Assembly: GCA_902767175.1 (NCBI GenBank)
Contig: CACXGH010000065.1
Coordinates: 1 to 22,826, forward strand
Direction: 5' to 3'
DNA from: an uncultured Ruminococcus sp.
GTDB lineage: Bacteria; Bacillota; Clostridia; Oscillospirales; Acutalibacteraceae
Length of the DNA stretch: 22,826 nt
The notes under the pieces are model-generated. The model saw only the letters and a program-made list of their open reading frames with translations. It was not told the DNA's origin and did no database searches. Every line of letters begins with the position of its first letter. Within the stretch, counting starts at the first letter, position 1. Both the position numbers and the translations under genes were made by a program. Below, piece by piece: positions 1 to 7,913 of the stretch.

Positions 1-222
1 CTCGGCTCACCGCTTGCAATATATATGAAATTCATGTATCAGAGTCAGACTCAGGAAGTCAATAATTTTGTGTTTACGCCTGTCAATATTATAGTATCTG
101 CACTTGTCTGCATTACAGGCTTTGTTATAGCTCTGTTTTTCGGCAGCGAAAAGCTCAGAAATAAGATACTGAGGAAAAACGGCGTCAAAGCAGAGAATGT
201 ACAATCAGACAAAACAAAATGA
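1..222 (+). CDS. C-terminal end of an unidentified membrane protein (partial)
   Basis: The frame is open from the first base and stops with TGA at 220-222, so only the last 73 residues of a longer protein are visible. They contain one hydrophobic stretch of about 20 residues (TPVNIIVSALVCITGF region) followed by a basic, hydrophilic tail rich in Lys and Asn. That fits the last membrane helix and cytoplasmic tail of an integral membrane protein such as a permease. No family-specific motif is visible, so I assign no function. It ends just before a good hairpin, so it is probably the last gene of its transcript. Confidence 0.55.
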   Translation, partial: LGSPLAIYMKFMYQSQTQEVNNFVFTPVNIIVSALVCITGFVIALFFGSEKLRNKILRKNGVKAENVQSDKTK

Positions 223-230
223 CCCCTTAT

Positions 231-261
231 CAGAAGCCTCCGTGTTTTCCGGAGGCTTCTG
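231..261 (+). terminator. Hairpin terminator after the first partial gene
   Basis: A 12-bp perfect stem (231-242 with 250-261; arm AGAAGCCTCCG plus a flanking C-G pair) closes a 7-base loop. It lies 8 bases after the stop codon. The downstream tract is only moderately T-rich (TCCGTTTAATTACTC), so termination may be incomplete, but the stem is strong and well placed. Confidence 0.7.
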
Positions 262-296
262 TCCGTTTAATTACTCTTTATATATTGTTTTTGTGT

Positions 297-325
297 TTGA
301 TTTCAGTCACTCTGTATGGTATGAT
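297..325 (+). promoter_or_regulatory. Sigma-A type promoter for sbcDC
   Basis: TTGATT at 297-302 and TATGAT at 320-325 are separated by 17 bases, each matching consensus at 5 of 6 positions. Transcription would start near 332, giving a short leader with a strong GAGGAGG ribosome binding site (346-352) before the GTG at 361. Confidence 0.65.
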
Positions 326-360
326 TATGATATGAAAATATCAGTGAGGAGGAGTTAGCT

Positions 361-1473
361 GTGAGATTTCTTCATCTGTCAGATCTTCATATCGGCAAGA
401 AGATAAATGAAATATCTATGCTTGAGGATCAGAAATACATATTCAATCAGATAACAGACTATCTCAGCAATAATAACATTGATGCCGTAGTCATAGCAGG
501 AGATGTATATGACCAGAGCCGACCGTCAGCGGAGGCAATGAATGTTTTCAGTGATTTTATAGAAAAAATAGAGGAATTGTCGCTTCCTGTTCTGATAATC
601 AGCGGAAACCACGATTCATCGGAGCGTCTTTCGTATTTTAACAATATCATGAAAAAACAGAAAATATATCTCGGTACGACAGTTTCTGATTCTGTAATGC
701 CCGTTAAGCTCTCCGATAAGTCCGGAAATGTAAACTTCTACCTTCTTCCGTTTCTCCGCCCGTCAGATGTCAATAATGCCTTTGATACAAGCTGTACCAC
801 TTATACAGATGCAGTGAAGGCTGTAATAGAACGTATGAACTTAGACAGGAATGAGAGAAATGTAATGGTATCGCATCAATATGTGGCAGGTGCTTCGGTG
901 TGTGATTCAGAAATACTTATAGGCGGTATAGAGTGCGTGGATAAGTCAGTGTATGATGATTTTGATTATACCGCTCTCGGACATCTTCATACTCCTCAGA
1001 CAGTCGGAAAGGACACTGTAAGATACTGCGGAACACCGCTTAAATACTCTCTTTCAGAGGTCTGTTGCCCTAAATCCATGACGATTGTTACGCTTGAAGA
1101 AAAGGGAAATGTCAAGGTGGATACTGTCCCCCTTGAGCCTCTCCATGATATGAGAAAGCTCAAAGGCTCTTTCAGTGAGCTGATGCAGGGGCCTGCTTCC
1201 GATGACTATATATATGTGGAGCTTACTGATGATAACGATGTACCGTTTGCCGGCACTGAGCTGAGAACGGTCTATAAAAACTTTATTTCGGCTTCTTATT
1301 CACGATTTGCTTCATACAGCTATTTTAAAAGCTCAGCAGAGCTTGGCACTCATGAGGAGAAAACACCTCAGGAAATATTTACAGAGCTTTTCCGGCTCCA
1401 GCACGACAACAGGGAACTTAACGAAATACAGCTTCGCATTCTGAATGAGGCTGTAGAAAGGGCTTGGAGGTGA
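361..1473 (+). CDS. sbcD: Exonuclease SbcD (Mre11-type nuclease subunit)
   Basis: This is the metallophosphoesterase subunit of the SbcCD (Mre11-Rad50-like) complex, which opens DNA hairpins and processes double-strand ends and protein-blocked ends. The calcineurin-like two-metal motifs are all present: D8-x-H10, GDVYD with D48, GNHD with N83/H84, H172, and the GHLH motif with H208 and H210. The length of 370 residues is normal for bacterial SbcD. The start is GTG, chosen because the protein begins with the conserved RFLHLSDLHIGK block and a GAGGAGG site lies 8 bases upstream. It is followed after 4 bases by sbcC, whose ribosome binding site lies inside the end of sbcD, implying coupled translation. 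Confidence 0.95.
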   Translation: MRFLHLSDLHIGKKINEISMLEDQKYIFNQITDYLSNNNIDAVVIAGDVYDQSRPSAEAMNVFSDFIEKIEELSLPVLIISGNHDSSERLSYFNNIMKKQKIYLGTTVSDSVMPVKLSDKSGNVNFYLLPFLRPSDVNNAFDTSCTTYTDAVKAVIERMNLDRNERNVMVSHQYVAGASVCDSEILIGGIECVDKSVYDDFDYTALGHLHTPQTVGKDTVRYCGTPLKYSLSEVCCPKSMTIVTLEEKGNVKVDTVPLEPLHDMRKLKGSFSELMQGPASDDYIYVELTDDNDVPFAGTELRTVYKNFISASYSRFASYSYFKSSAELGTHEEKTPQEIFTELFRLQHDNRELNEIQLRILNEAVERAWR

Positions 1474-1477
1474 CGGT

Positions 1478-4312
1478 ATGCTTCCGCTGAAACTGAAAAT
1501 ATGCGGATTTTTATCCTATCTCCATGAAACAGAGATAGATTTTACAAAATTCGGAGCCAAAGGTCTTTATCTGATAACGGGCGATACAGGTGCGGGAAAG
1601 ACCACTATATTTGACGCAATTTCCTATGCGCTTTATGGAAAGGCAAGCGGTGATAAAAGAGAGACAAGGCTTTTCAGAAGCAAGAATGCAGCTCCGGATA
1701 TTCCGACCTATGTTGAACTTACATTCATGTCAAAGGGTAAGAAATACACCGTAAGGAGAAACCCTGAATACGAACAGTCAGCCAAAAAAGGCGGAGGAAC
1801 ATCTGTCTGCAAGCCGAAGGTCCTGCTTACTACATACGATGGAGACAAGCCTGTTGTCGAGGAATTAAAGAAGGAAAAGAAATCGGGAAATAACAAAGAT
1901 GATGACAGAGATCCGATTACTAAGATAGTAGGCATCGACAGCGATAAATTCAGACAGCTCTCCATGATAGCTCAGGGGGCTTTCGATCAGGTAATTACTG
2001 CCAATACAAAGCAGAGAACAGAAATACTCAGGGCAATTTTCAACACTGAAAATTATGAAAAGCTGCAGAATGAACTTGCTAAAACCGCAGAGAATTACAG
2101 GAAGGAATGTACAGATCTTTCAAGGAGCATGAGTGATAAGCTTATGCTGACTTCATGTCAAGAGGACAGTCAATATAAAGAGAAGCTTGACGAAATAAAG
2201 TCAGTTTGTGCCGACAGGGAATACAGTCTGCCGACAGAGGAAATACTGAGCCTTTTGTCTGACGTGATTGCTGAAGATGATACGCTTTATACCGATGTGA
2301 GCAGAAAAATAGAGGAAATATCCGATAAGCTTGAGGAAAAGCAGAGGGAAATAGGCACGGCTGAGGAAAGGGAGTCCAAGAGAAATAAGTATCTTGAAAA
2401 TAAGAATGCCCTTGAAGCTGCCGAAAAGCTGCTGCCCGAAGCTGAGAAGAATTTCAGAGCGGCTGAGCCGTATAAAGAGCAGGCTTCCGAACTGCAGGGA
2501 GAAACAAAACTGCTGCAGGAAAAACTGCCGCTTTATGATGAACTGCAGCAGCTTGTTAGTGAGCTTAATATGCTGAACAAAAGGACTGCCGAAAACAAAG
2601 CAGAAACAGCAATGACAAATAATACTCTTGAGCTGATGAGTAAGCAATATGCCGAAATGTGTGAAGAGCGTGACAGGCTGAAAGACTGTGAAAAAGAGCT
2701 TGTGAGGATCACATTGGAGCAAAAGATGAACGAGGATAAAAGAACAAAGCTCCGTGAACATCATAAGCTTATAAAAAAATATCAGGATAGCCGTATACTT
2801 GCGGAAAAGAAGAAAAAAAGCTATGAATATTCCCGTAATACTGCGTCAGAGCTAAGAATGGAGTATGACAGAATAAACAATGCATATCTTGATGATCAGG
2901 CAGGGTATATAGCAGAGACGCTTGAGGAAGGAAAGCCATGCCCCGTTTGCGGCTCGCTGTCTCATCCGTGCAGGGCTGTAAAGCGGCCGAATGCTCCGTC
3001 AAAGGAAGATGTTGATAATTCAAGGAAGGCATCCAATGCTGCTGAAGGTGAAGCTGTAAAGGCGGCTGCAGAGCTGAGAAATATCAATGATATCTGTAAG
3101 GAACTGAAAGCCGAAACAGATGAGCTGTCCCTATCACTGCTGGGGGAGATAAAAAGTGCCGATGAGCTTATGCAGGCGGTTATTTCACAGGGAGTAGAGC
3201 TTAAAAACATAATTGATAATCAATCCGGGATAATAAACGGACTGAATAAAAAGAAGGACAGAAAGGATAAATTAGATAAAAGCATTCCTGAGTATGAGAC
3301 AAACATAAACAGAAAAAAGGAAGAAATAGTTTCTCTGAATACGGATTTAGCCGTTCTTGAGCAAAAGAAAAATAACACTGACGGCAATATATCCAAGCTC
3401 AGAGGCTCGCTGCCGTTTGCAACAAGTACAGAGCTTAAAAACAGGATAGCTGCACTCAATGAAAGGGCGGCAAGTCTGACTGAGCTTTATGCTCAGGCCG
3501 AAAAAAGTCTTGCCGGCTGTAAAAACGATATTGCACGATATAAGGCGGCTCTCGAAGCGATAGGTGAGATCAGAGCGGCATCGGAGGCGGATTATATAAA
3601 AAAGCTAAGGGAAGAGGCCGCAGCACTGAAAAACGAGAGCGGCAGGCTCAGCAATACGCTTGTGGAGATAAACAGCCGTGTTATTGCCAATAATGCAGCC
3701 AAGGATTACATAATCGCCAACGGAGCAAAGCTTGAGGAGCTGAGAGAATATTATATTCAGGCAAACGAGCTGAGTATAACGGCTAACGGAAAGCTCACGG
3801 AGGGACAGGAAAAGCTCAACCTTGAGGTATATGCTCAGGCTAAATATTTTGAAGGTATACTTGCGTTGTCGAATATCCGTCTTATGAAGATGAGCAACAA
3901 TAAGTATGAGTTCAGACGTGCCGAGGAGTCTCTTTCCAAAAAAGGACAGTTCGGACTTGAAATTGATGTCATTGACCACGACAGTGCCACAAGAAGAAGT
4001 GTGCGTTCGCTCTCGGGAGGAGAGAGCTTTATGGCTTCACTGGCGCTTGCCCTCGGATTTTCCGATACGATACAGACTACTGTTGGCGGAGTTCAGCTTG
4101 AAACGATATTTATTGATGAGGGCTTCGGAACACTTGACGGCAAAAAGCTTGAAAATACATACGGTATTTTCAATGAGCTTGGAACGGACGGCAAATGTCT
4201 TGTCGGCATAATATCCCATGTTGAAGAGCTTAAAAAGAGAATACCAAACCGGATAATCGTTACAAAGGACTCCGACGGCAACAGCCATGCAAAGATAGAA
4301 ACGGACTTCTGA
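1478..4312 (+). CDS. sbcC: Exonuclease SbcC (Rad50-type ATPase subunit)
   Basis: This is the SMC/Rad50-like ATPase partner of SbcD. The N-terminal lobe has the Walker A GDTGAGKT at residues 35-42. Two long charged coiled-coil segments flank a zinc hook CPVC at C488/C491, which dimerises Rad50-type proteins through a shared zinc. The C-terminal lobe has the ABC signature SGGES (846-850) and the Walker B IFIDE ending at D880/E881. At 944 residues it is slightly short for the family, the difference lying in the coiled coil. The ATG is 4 bases after sbcD with GGAGG at 1466-1470. The two genes form one operon ending at the hairpin at 4319-4358. Confidence 0.95.
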   Translation: MLPLKLKICGFLSYLHETEIDFTKFGAKGLYLITGDTGAGKTTIFDAISYALYGKASGDKRETRLFRSKNAAPDIPTYVELTFMSKGKKYTVRRNPEYEQSAKKGGGTSVCKPKVLLTTYDGDKPVVEELKKEKKSGNNKDDDRDPITKIVGIDSDKFRQLSMIAQGAFDQVITANTKQRTEILRAIFNTENYEKLQNELAKTAENYRKECTDLSRSMSDKLMLTSCQEDSQYKEKLDEIKSVCADREYSLPTEEILSLLSDVIAEDDTLYTDVSRKIEEISDKLEEKQREIGTAEERESKRNKYLENKNALEAAEKLLPEAEKNFRAAEPYKEQASELQGETKLLQEKLPLYDELQQLVSELNMLNKRTAENKAETAMTNNTLELMSKQYAEMCEERDRLKDCEKELVRITLEQKMNEDKRTKLREHHKLIKKYQDSRILAEKKKKSYEYSRNTASELRMEYDRINNAYLDDQAGYIAETLEEGKPCPVCGSLSHPCRAVKRPNAPSKEDVDNSRKASNAAEGEAVKAAAELRNINDICKELKAETDELSLSLLGEIKSADELMQAVISQGVELKNIIDNQSGIINGLNKKKDRKDKLDKSIPEYETNINRKKEEIVSLNTDLAVLEQKKNNTDGNISKLRGSLPFATSTELKNRIAALNERAASLTELYAQAEKSLAGCKNDIARYKAALEAIGEIRAASEADYIKKLREEAAALKNESGRLSNTLVEINSRVIANNAAKDYIIANGAKLEELREYYIQANELSITANGKLTEGQEKLNLEVYAQAKYFEGILALSNIRLMKMSNNKYEFRRAEESLSKKGQFGLEIDVIDHDSATRRSVRSLSGGESFMASLALALGFSDTIQTTVGGVQLETIFIDEGFGTLDGKKLENTYGIFNELGTDGKCLVGIISHVEELKKRIPNRIIVTKDSDGNSHAKIETDF

Positions 4313-4318
4313 CAAAAA

Positions 4319-4358
4319 CAGCACCTTCGTCACATCATTGTGATGTGTGAAGGTGCTG
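4319..4358. terminator. Bidirectional terminator between sbcC and the convergent M23 gene
   Basis: A long interrupted hairpin has an outer stem CAGCACCTTC/GAAGGTGCTG (4319-4328 with 4349-4358) and an inner stem CACATCA/TGATGTG (4331-4337 with 4341-4347) with a 3-base loop. On the minus strand it is followed by TTTTTGTC, a good T-run for stopping the ftsEX-M23 transcript. On the plus strand CTTTGAT is weaker. It lies between two convergent stop codons, as expected for a shared terminator. Confidence 0.85.
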
Positions 4359-4394
4359 CTTTGATACTATACTCCTATTAAAAGCAGTATGAGT

Positions 4395-5999
4395 TTATGA
4401 ATATTCCGTCAGAGGATCATATCTTGTGTCCTCGTATCTTGTTTCAAAATGCAGATGCGGCCCTGTGGAGTAGCCTGTAGTTCCGACATATCCGATAAGC
4501 TGTCCTGCCGTTACGGTCTGACCTGTAGTTACTGCAAGACCTGACAGATGAGCATATACGGATATTTTTCCGCCGCCGTGGTCTACCATAATATAGTTGC
4601 CGAAGCCGCCGCTGCATCCGCAGCTTTCGTATTTTCCGTAATCATGCGGGCAGCCGTCATATGATGAAAATACATATCCGTCACAGCAGGCAATTACCTT
4701 TGCTCCGTAAATTCCTGCACCTGCAATATCTATGCCTCCGTGAATGCCGTAGCTTCTTTCTTCATCAAATGTCGCTGTCAGGTAGGTATATCCCGGGCAC
4801 GGCCATAAATAGCTGCCGTCTGTCGGCGGTGTGACGATTATCTGTGCGCCTGTTCTTTCTGCCTGTCTCCTGCGGTAGTCTTCAAGAGCCTTCTTGAGTA
4901 CCTGCTGCTTTTCTTCGTTTGCCTTCTTCTCATTGGAGAGACGGTCTTTTTCGGTCAGAAGCTCGTTTACCAGCTTTGTGTTTTTGTCAAGAAGCTCGTT
5001 TATCGACTTTGTATCGTTTTCAAGCTTCTTTTTTTCTGTTTCAACCTGTGACTTCTGAGCAATAAGCGACTTCTGATACTCGGATATTTCATTCATCTGA
5101 GACCTGATCGAATTTATAATATCGGTATCATACCGGGCCATGTTTTTTATCATTTCAGCCTTGTCTATGAGATCGGAAAAGCTCTTTGCACCAAGTATCA
5201 GCTCAAGATCAGAGGTGTCTCCTGATGTATGCAGCTTTCTTAGTCTTACCTTGAGCAGTTCAAGAATATCCTGTATCTTATCAGTCTTTTCATCGTAAGC
5301 TGCCTGCTTTATGCTGATCTCACTGTTAAGTGCAGCGATTTTTTCGTTGGAAGTCTTAATATTTTCACGAAGTGTAGTTATCTGCGACTGCAGCTTTGCG
5401 AGTTCTTCCTTTTTTTGCTTTATTTCCTTGTCAGTAAGCTTGATTTTCTTTTCTATCTCGGAATTCTCGCTGACAAGCGTACTCCTCTCGCTTATGTTTT
5501 CGTTTATATTAAAGTTCTCCTCGTATGAGATCTCACTGTATTGCGGTGTGTAGCTGACCTCACTTTCGGTATCCTGAGGTATGTTTTCATCTTCAAGTTC
5601 TGTGGTTTCGCTGTTTACAGAGCTTTCTGATTCAGCTGCGGAGCTTTCCTCCTCCTCATCATCGCTTTCGCCCTCGCTTTCGGAGCTTTGTTCATCGGAG
5701 GAGCTTTCGTACTGTTCCTCAGAGCTTTCTTCGTCATCAGAACTTTCTTCCTGATCATCAGATGTCTCTTCGGAGGATTCTTCTTCGCTTTCTTCCGGAT
5801 ATTCTACAGGGCTTTCTTCCTCGCTGTATTCTGTTTCGGAGTTTTCCGTGTCGTCATCTGACTCATAATAGGATATTTCTGTTATTTCCTCGCTTTCATC
5901 GGGAAAGTCGTCCTCATCAGCACCGGCATGAACAGAAAAAGCCGCTATTATTGAAAATGTAAGTATTACGGCAAGAGCCTTGGATTTTTTACCTGCCAA
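4395..5999 (-). CDS. Secreted M23 (LytM) peptidoglycan hydrolase, FtsEX-linked, with acidic Ser/Glu-rich segment
   Basis: Likely the cell-wall hydrolase controlled by FtsEX, comparable to EnvC (inference from the operon and architecture). Order of parts in 534 residues: signal peptide about 1-27 (KKSK, hydrophobic core, VHAGA); an extremely acidic Ser/Glu/Asp segment 28-170; coiled coils about 175-255 and 290-380; M23 endopeptidase domain about 395-530. The catalytic set is intact: H420 and D424 (HGGID), H484 (YAHL), H515 and H517 (GPHLHFE), so it should be an active zinc endopeptidase. A cysteine cluster (C438, C439, C450, C460, C462) lies in an insertion. The start is TTG, supported by AAGGAGG about 8-9 bases upstream. 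It overlaps the ftsX end by 11 bases, indicating translational coupling. Confidence 0.88.
   Translation of the reverse strand: MAGKKSKALAVILTFSIIAAFSVHAGADEDDFPDESEEITEISYYESDDDTENSETEYSEEESPVEYPEESEEESSEETSDDQEESSDDEESSEEQYESSSDEQSSESEGESDDEEEESSAAESESSVNSETTELEDENIPQDTESEVSYTPQYSEISYEENFNINENISERSTLVSENSEIEKKIKLTDKEIKQKKEELAKLQSQITTLRENIKTSNEKIAALNSEISIKQAAYDEKTDKIQDILELLKVRLRKLHTSGDTSDLELILGAKSFSDLIDKAEMIKNMARYDTDIINSIRSQMNEISEYQKSLIAQKSQVETEKKKLENDTKSINELLDKNTKLVNELLTEKDRLSNEKKANEEKQQVLKKALEDYRRRQAERTGAQIIVTPPTDGSYLWPCPGYTYLTATFDEERSYGIHGGIDIAGAGIYGAKVIACCDGYVFSSYDGCPHDYGKYESCGCSGGFGNYIMVDHGGGKISVYAHLSGLAVTTGQTVTAGQLIGYVGTTGYSTGPHLHFETRYEDTRYDPLTEYS
5490..5918 (-). other. Low-complexity acidic segment (residues 28-170 of the M23 protein)
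   Basis: Hand count of the translation gives 63 Asp/Glu and no Lys, Arg or His in 143 residues, with most of the rest Ser plus some Thr, Tyr and Gln. At the DNA level it is built from degenerate repeats of GAG/GAA, AGC/TCT-type codons (seen on the plus strand as TTCTTC, GCTTTC and CCTCCTCATC runs). It sits immediately after the signal peptide, so it would lie outside the membrane between the membrane and the coiled coil. Confidence 0.9.
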
Positions 6000-6903
6000 T
6001 GATAGCTCCTCCTTCCTTGTTGAGATATCTTATCATAGAAATAATACCGCCGATCAGACCGATAATAATGCCGATAGCGGACATTGTGAGCAATGTGGGC
6101 AGCCATATACGGTCTACGGACAGGGTGGAGGTGCGTATCATTCCGATCACACCCGATGCTGCATTTCTTACAGGCTCATACAGGGAGAGAATAGCTCCCG
6201 ATGCAACAAGTCCGGATAAAAGACCTATTGTCATGGCTTCTACAATAAATGGTATCCTGATAAATGTATTTGTAGCGCCTACGGATTTCATAATGCTTAT
6301 CTCAAACCGTCTTGAGTACATTGTCATCTTTATCGTATTCGAGATAATAAACAGAGTTACTACAGCTAAGATAAGAACTACCCAAAGGCCTACTACAGTC
6401 ACAAAGTAATTAAGCTTTGTCAGCTTGCCTGCAACATCGCTCCTGTCACTGACCTTATCAACTCCTTCAAGCTCCGAGATAGATGATACTGTCTCGTTAA
6501 ACTTTGTAAGGTCTTTCAGCTTGACACTATATTCGTTTCCGAACGGATTGCCTTTTCCTTTCATTGCCTCATAAATATCATCACCGAGACTCTTTTTGTA
6601 ATCCTTGAGAACGTCTTCACGGGAACGGTATTTATATGACAATACATTGCTTATAGCGGAGATCTTCGGACCAAGCTTGATAGAATCGAGATCCGGATAT
6701 TCGGGTTTAAGATAAACCGTTATCTCATCTTCATCTCCTATGGTCGAAATGAGTGTGTTTACATTTACCGAGATAAGTGCGGCGGAGCCTGTAATGATAA
6801 GACATGACATGAGTACAACGACAGACGCTAAAGACATCATACGATTGTTGAAGATGTTCTTGAAGCCCTCTTTAATAAGATACCATAAGCTTGAAATTCT
6901 CAT
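5989..6903 (-). CDS. ftsX: Cell division protein FtsX (ABC transporter-like permease)
   Basis: FtsX is the membrane subunit that passes FtsE ATPase cycles to an extracellular cell-wall hydrolase. The 304 residues show the standard layout: cytoplasmic N-terminus with NIFNNRMMSLAS, TM1 about 22-46, a large extracellular loop about 47-164 that binds the hydrolase, then TM2 about 165-190, TM3 about 218-242 and TM4 about 268-292. The cytoplasmic RRFEISIMKSVGAT segment between TM2 and TM3 is typical of FtsX/MacB-type permeases. Its ATG overlaps the ftsE stop as ATGA (6900-6903), and its TAA lies inside the M23 gene start, so the three proteins are probably made in fixed proportion. Confidence 0.94.
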   Translation of the reverse strand: MRISSLWYLIKEGFKNIFNNRMMSLASVVVLMSCLIITGSAALISVNVNTLISTIGDEDEITVYLKPEYPDLDSIKLGPKISAISNVLSYKYRSREDVLKDYKKSLGDDIYEAMKGKGNPFGNEYSVKLKDLTKFNETVSSISELEGVDKVSDRSDVAGKLTKLNYFVTVVGLWVVLILAVVTLFIISNTIKMTMYSRRFEISIMKSVGATNTFIRIPFIVEAMTIGLLSGLVASGAILSLYEPVRNAASGVIGMIRTSTLSVDRIWLPTLLTMSAIGIIIGLIGGIISMIRYLNKEGGAIIGR

Positions 6904-7637
6904 TTTTCCTCATTCTCCTTTTTATCCTCTGCTTCGGAGGATGCGGTGCTTTTTTCAGGATTGTACTTTGTCGGGTTGAATTCGTCAAGGGTTATCTCAC
7001 CGTCTGATATTTTTATTACCCTTCCGCCAAATATCTTTACAAGCTCATGCTCGTGCGTTACAACTATTACGGTAGTTCCTCTCCGGTTGATGGCTACAAG
7101 CATTTTCATTACTTCGAGTGAAAGCTCAGGGTCAATATTGCCTGTAGGTTCATCTGCAATGAGTATTTCCGGTTCATTTACCAAGGCTCTCGCAAGACTG
7201 ACACGCTGCTGCTCACCGCCTGAAAGCTCATTAGGCTTTCTATGTTCCGTTCCTTCAAGGCCGACAAGCTTAAGTACCGCTTCGACACGTTTTTTTATCA
7301 ATTTTTCCTCAGCTCCGATAGCTCTCATCGCAAAGGCGACATTTTCATATACGCTCATTTTGTCAATAAGCCTGAAATCCTGAAAAACAATGCCCATAGT
7401 TCTTCTGAGATAGGGTATCTTTCTTTTTTTTATGTTTATCAGGTCTCTGCCGTTTACGGTGATATTGCCCGAGCTTGCCTTTTCTTCTCTTATAAGAAGC
7501 TTGAGGAAGGTGCTTTTTCCTGCTCCCGATGGTCCCACAACGAATACAAATTCACCGGGTGCAATATCGAGAGAGATGTTTTTCAGTGCCTCTGTACCGT
7601 TATGGTATTTCTTGGAGACATTTTCAAGATGTATCAT
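6900..7637 (-). CDS. ftsE: Cell division ATP-binding protein FtsE
   Basis: This is the ABC ATPase that pairs with FtsX at the division site. In 245 residues it has Walker A GPSGAGKS (35-42), Q-loop Q86, signature LSGGE (138-142) and Walker B ILIADE with D162/E163, and the FtsE-typical PTGNID. The last 25 or so residues form an acidic/lysine tail (DKKENEEK), longer than in most FtsE proteins. A GTG at 7646 is also possible as start. I prefer the ATG at 7637 because AGGTGAT (7649-7643), a good match to the 16S anti-Shine-Dalgarno, overlaps that GTG and sits at the right distance from the ATG. Confidence 0.94.
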   Translation of the reverse strand: MIHLENVSKKYHNGTEALKNISLDIAPGEFVFVVGPSGAGKSTFLKLLIREEKASSGNITVNGRDLINIKKRKIPYLRRTMGIVFQDFRLIDKMSVYENVAFAMRAIGAEEKLIKKRVEAVLKLVGLEGTEHRKPNELSGGEQQRVSLARALVNEPEILIADEPTGNIDPELSLEVMKMLVAINRRGTTVIVVTHEHELVKIFGGRVIKISDGEITLDEFNPTKYNPEKSTASSEAEDKKENEEK

Positions 7638-7713
7638 TTTTATCACCTGAATTTTGTGTTTATCATGTTAAAGACCGTCTTTGCGGCGGCTTTATCTCTT
7701 CGTACAATATATT

Positions 7714-7742
7714 ATTATACAATAGAATATCTTTGCCGTCAA
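7714..7742 (-). promoter_or_regulatory. Promoter of the ftsE-ftsX-M23 operon
   Basis: Read on the minus strand, TTGACG (7742-7737) and TATAAT (7719-7714) are 17 bases apart, one mismatch from full sigma-A consensus. The start would be near 7707, giving a leader of about 70 bases to the ftsE ATG. The leader contains the 13-base palindrome AAAGACCGTCTTT at 7670-7682, which could be a small hairpin or a protein site. Confidence 0.8.
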
Positions 7743-7803
7743 ACCGAATATTGTATAAATTCAAGAAAAGCTATCAATATTTGTCAGTAATATAAATAAA
7801 TGA

Positions 7804-7832
7804 TTGACAATAACACAAGAAAAACTTATAAT
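7804..7832 (+). promoter_or_regulatory. Perfect consensus promoter of ilvD
   Basis: TTGACA (7804-7809), a 17-base spacer and TATAAT (7827-7832) match sigma-A consensus at every position. Transcription would start near 7839, leaving a leader of about 75 bases. The leader can form CTGC/GCAG (7846-7849 with 7871-7874) plus ACCTG/CGGGT (7856-7860 with 7866-7870), with a 6-base bulge. There is no T-run after it, so it is not an attenuator of the usual kind. The promoter is divergent from that of ftsE; the two -35 boxes are about 60 bases apart. Confidence 0.85.
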
Positions 7833-7913
7833 AATAAGCGTATAACTGCGCTCAGACCTGATGTCCGGGTGCAGAAAAAGAACGCTATTATAGATAAAGG
7901 CAGGTAATTATAA

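Noticed and set aside
2201..2764. Minus-strand open frame of 187 codons opposite sbcC
   Set aside because: Phe/Leu-rich complement of the sbcC coiled-coil codons; no start signals and no recognisable motif.
5490..5918. Tandem repeat array or CRISPR-like repeats suggested by recurring CTTTC/TCTTC words
   Set aside because: The words are degenerate Ser/Glu/Asp codons within an intact reading frame; there is no fixed repeat unit or spacer.
7833..7913. T-box or other amino acid riboswitch ahead of ilvD
   Set aside because: The leader is only about 75 bases, has no terminator hairpin and no T-box core sequence; only a small bulged hairpin is present.
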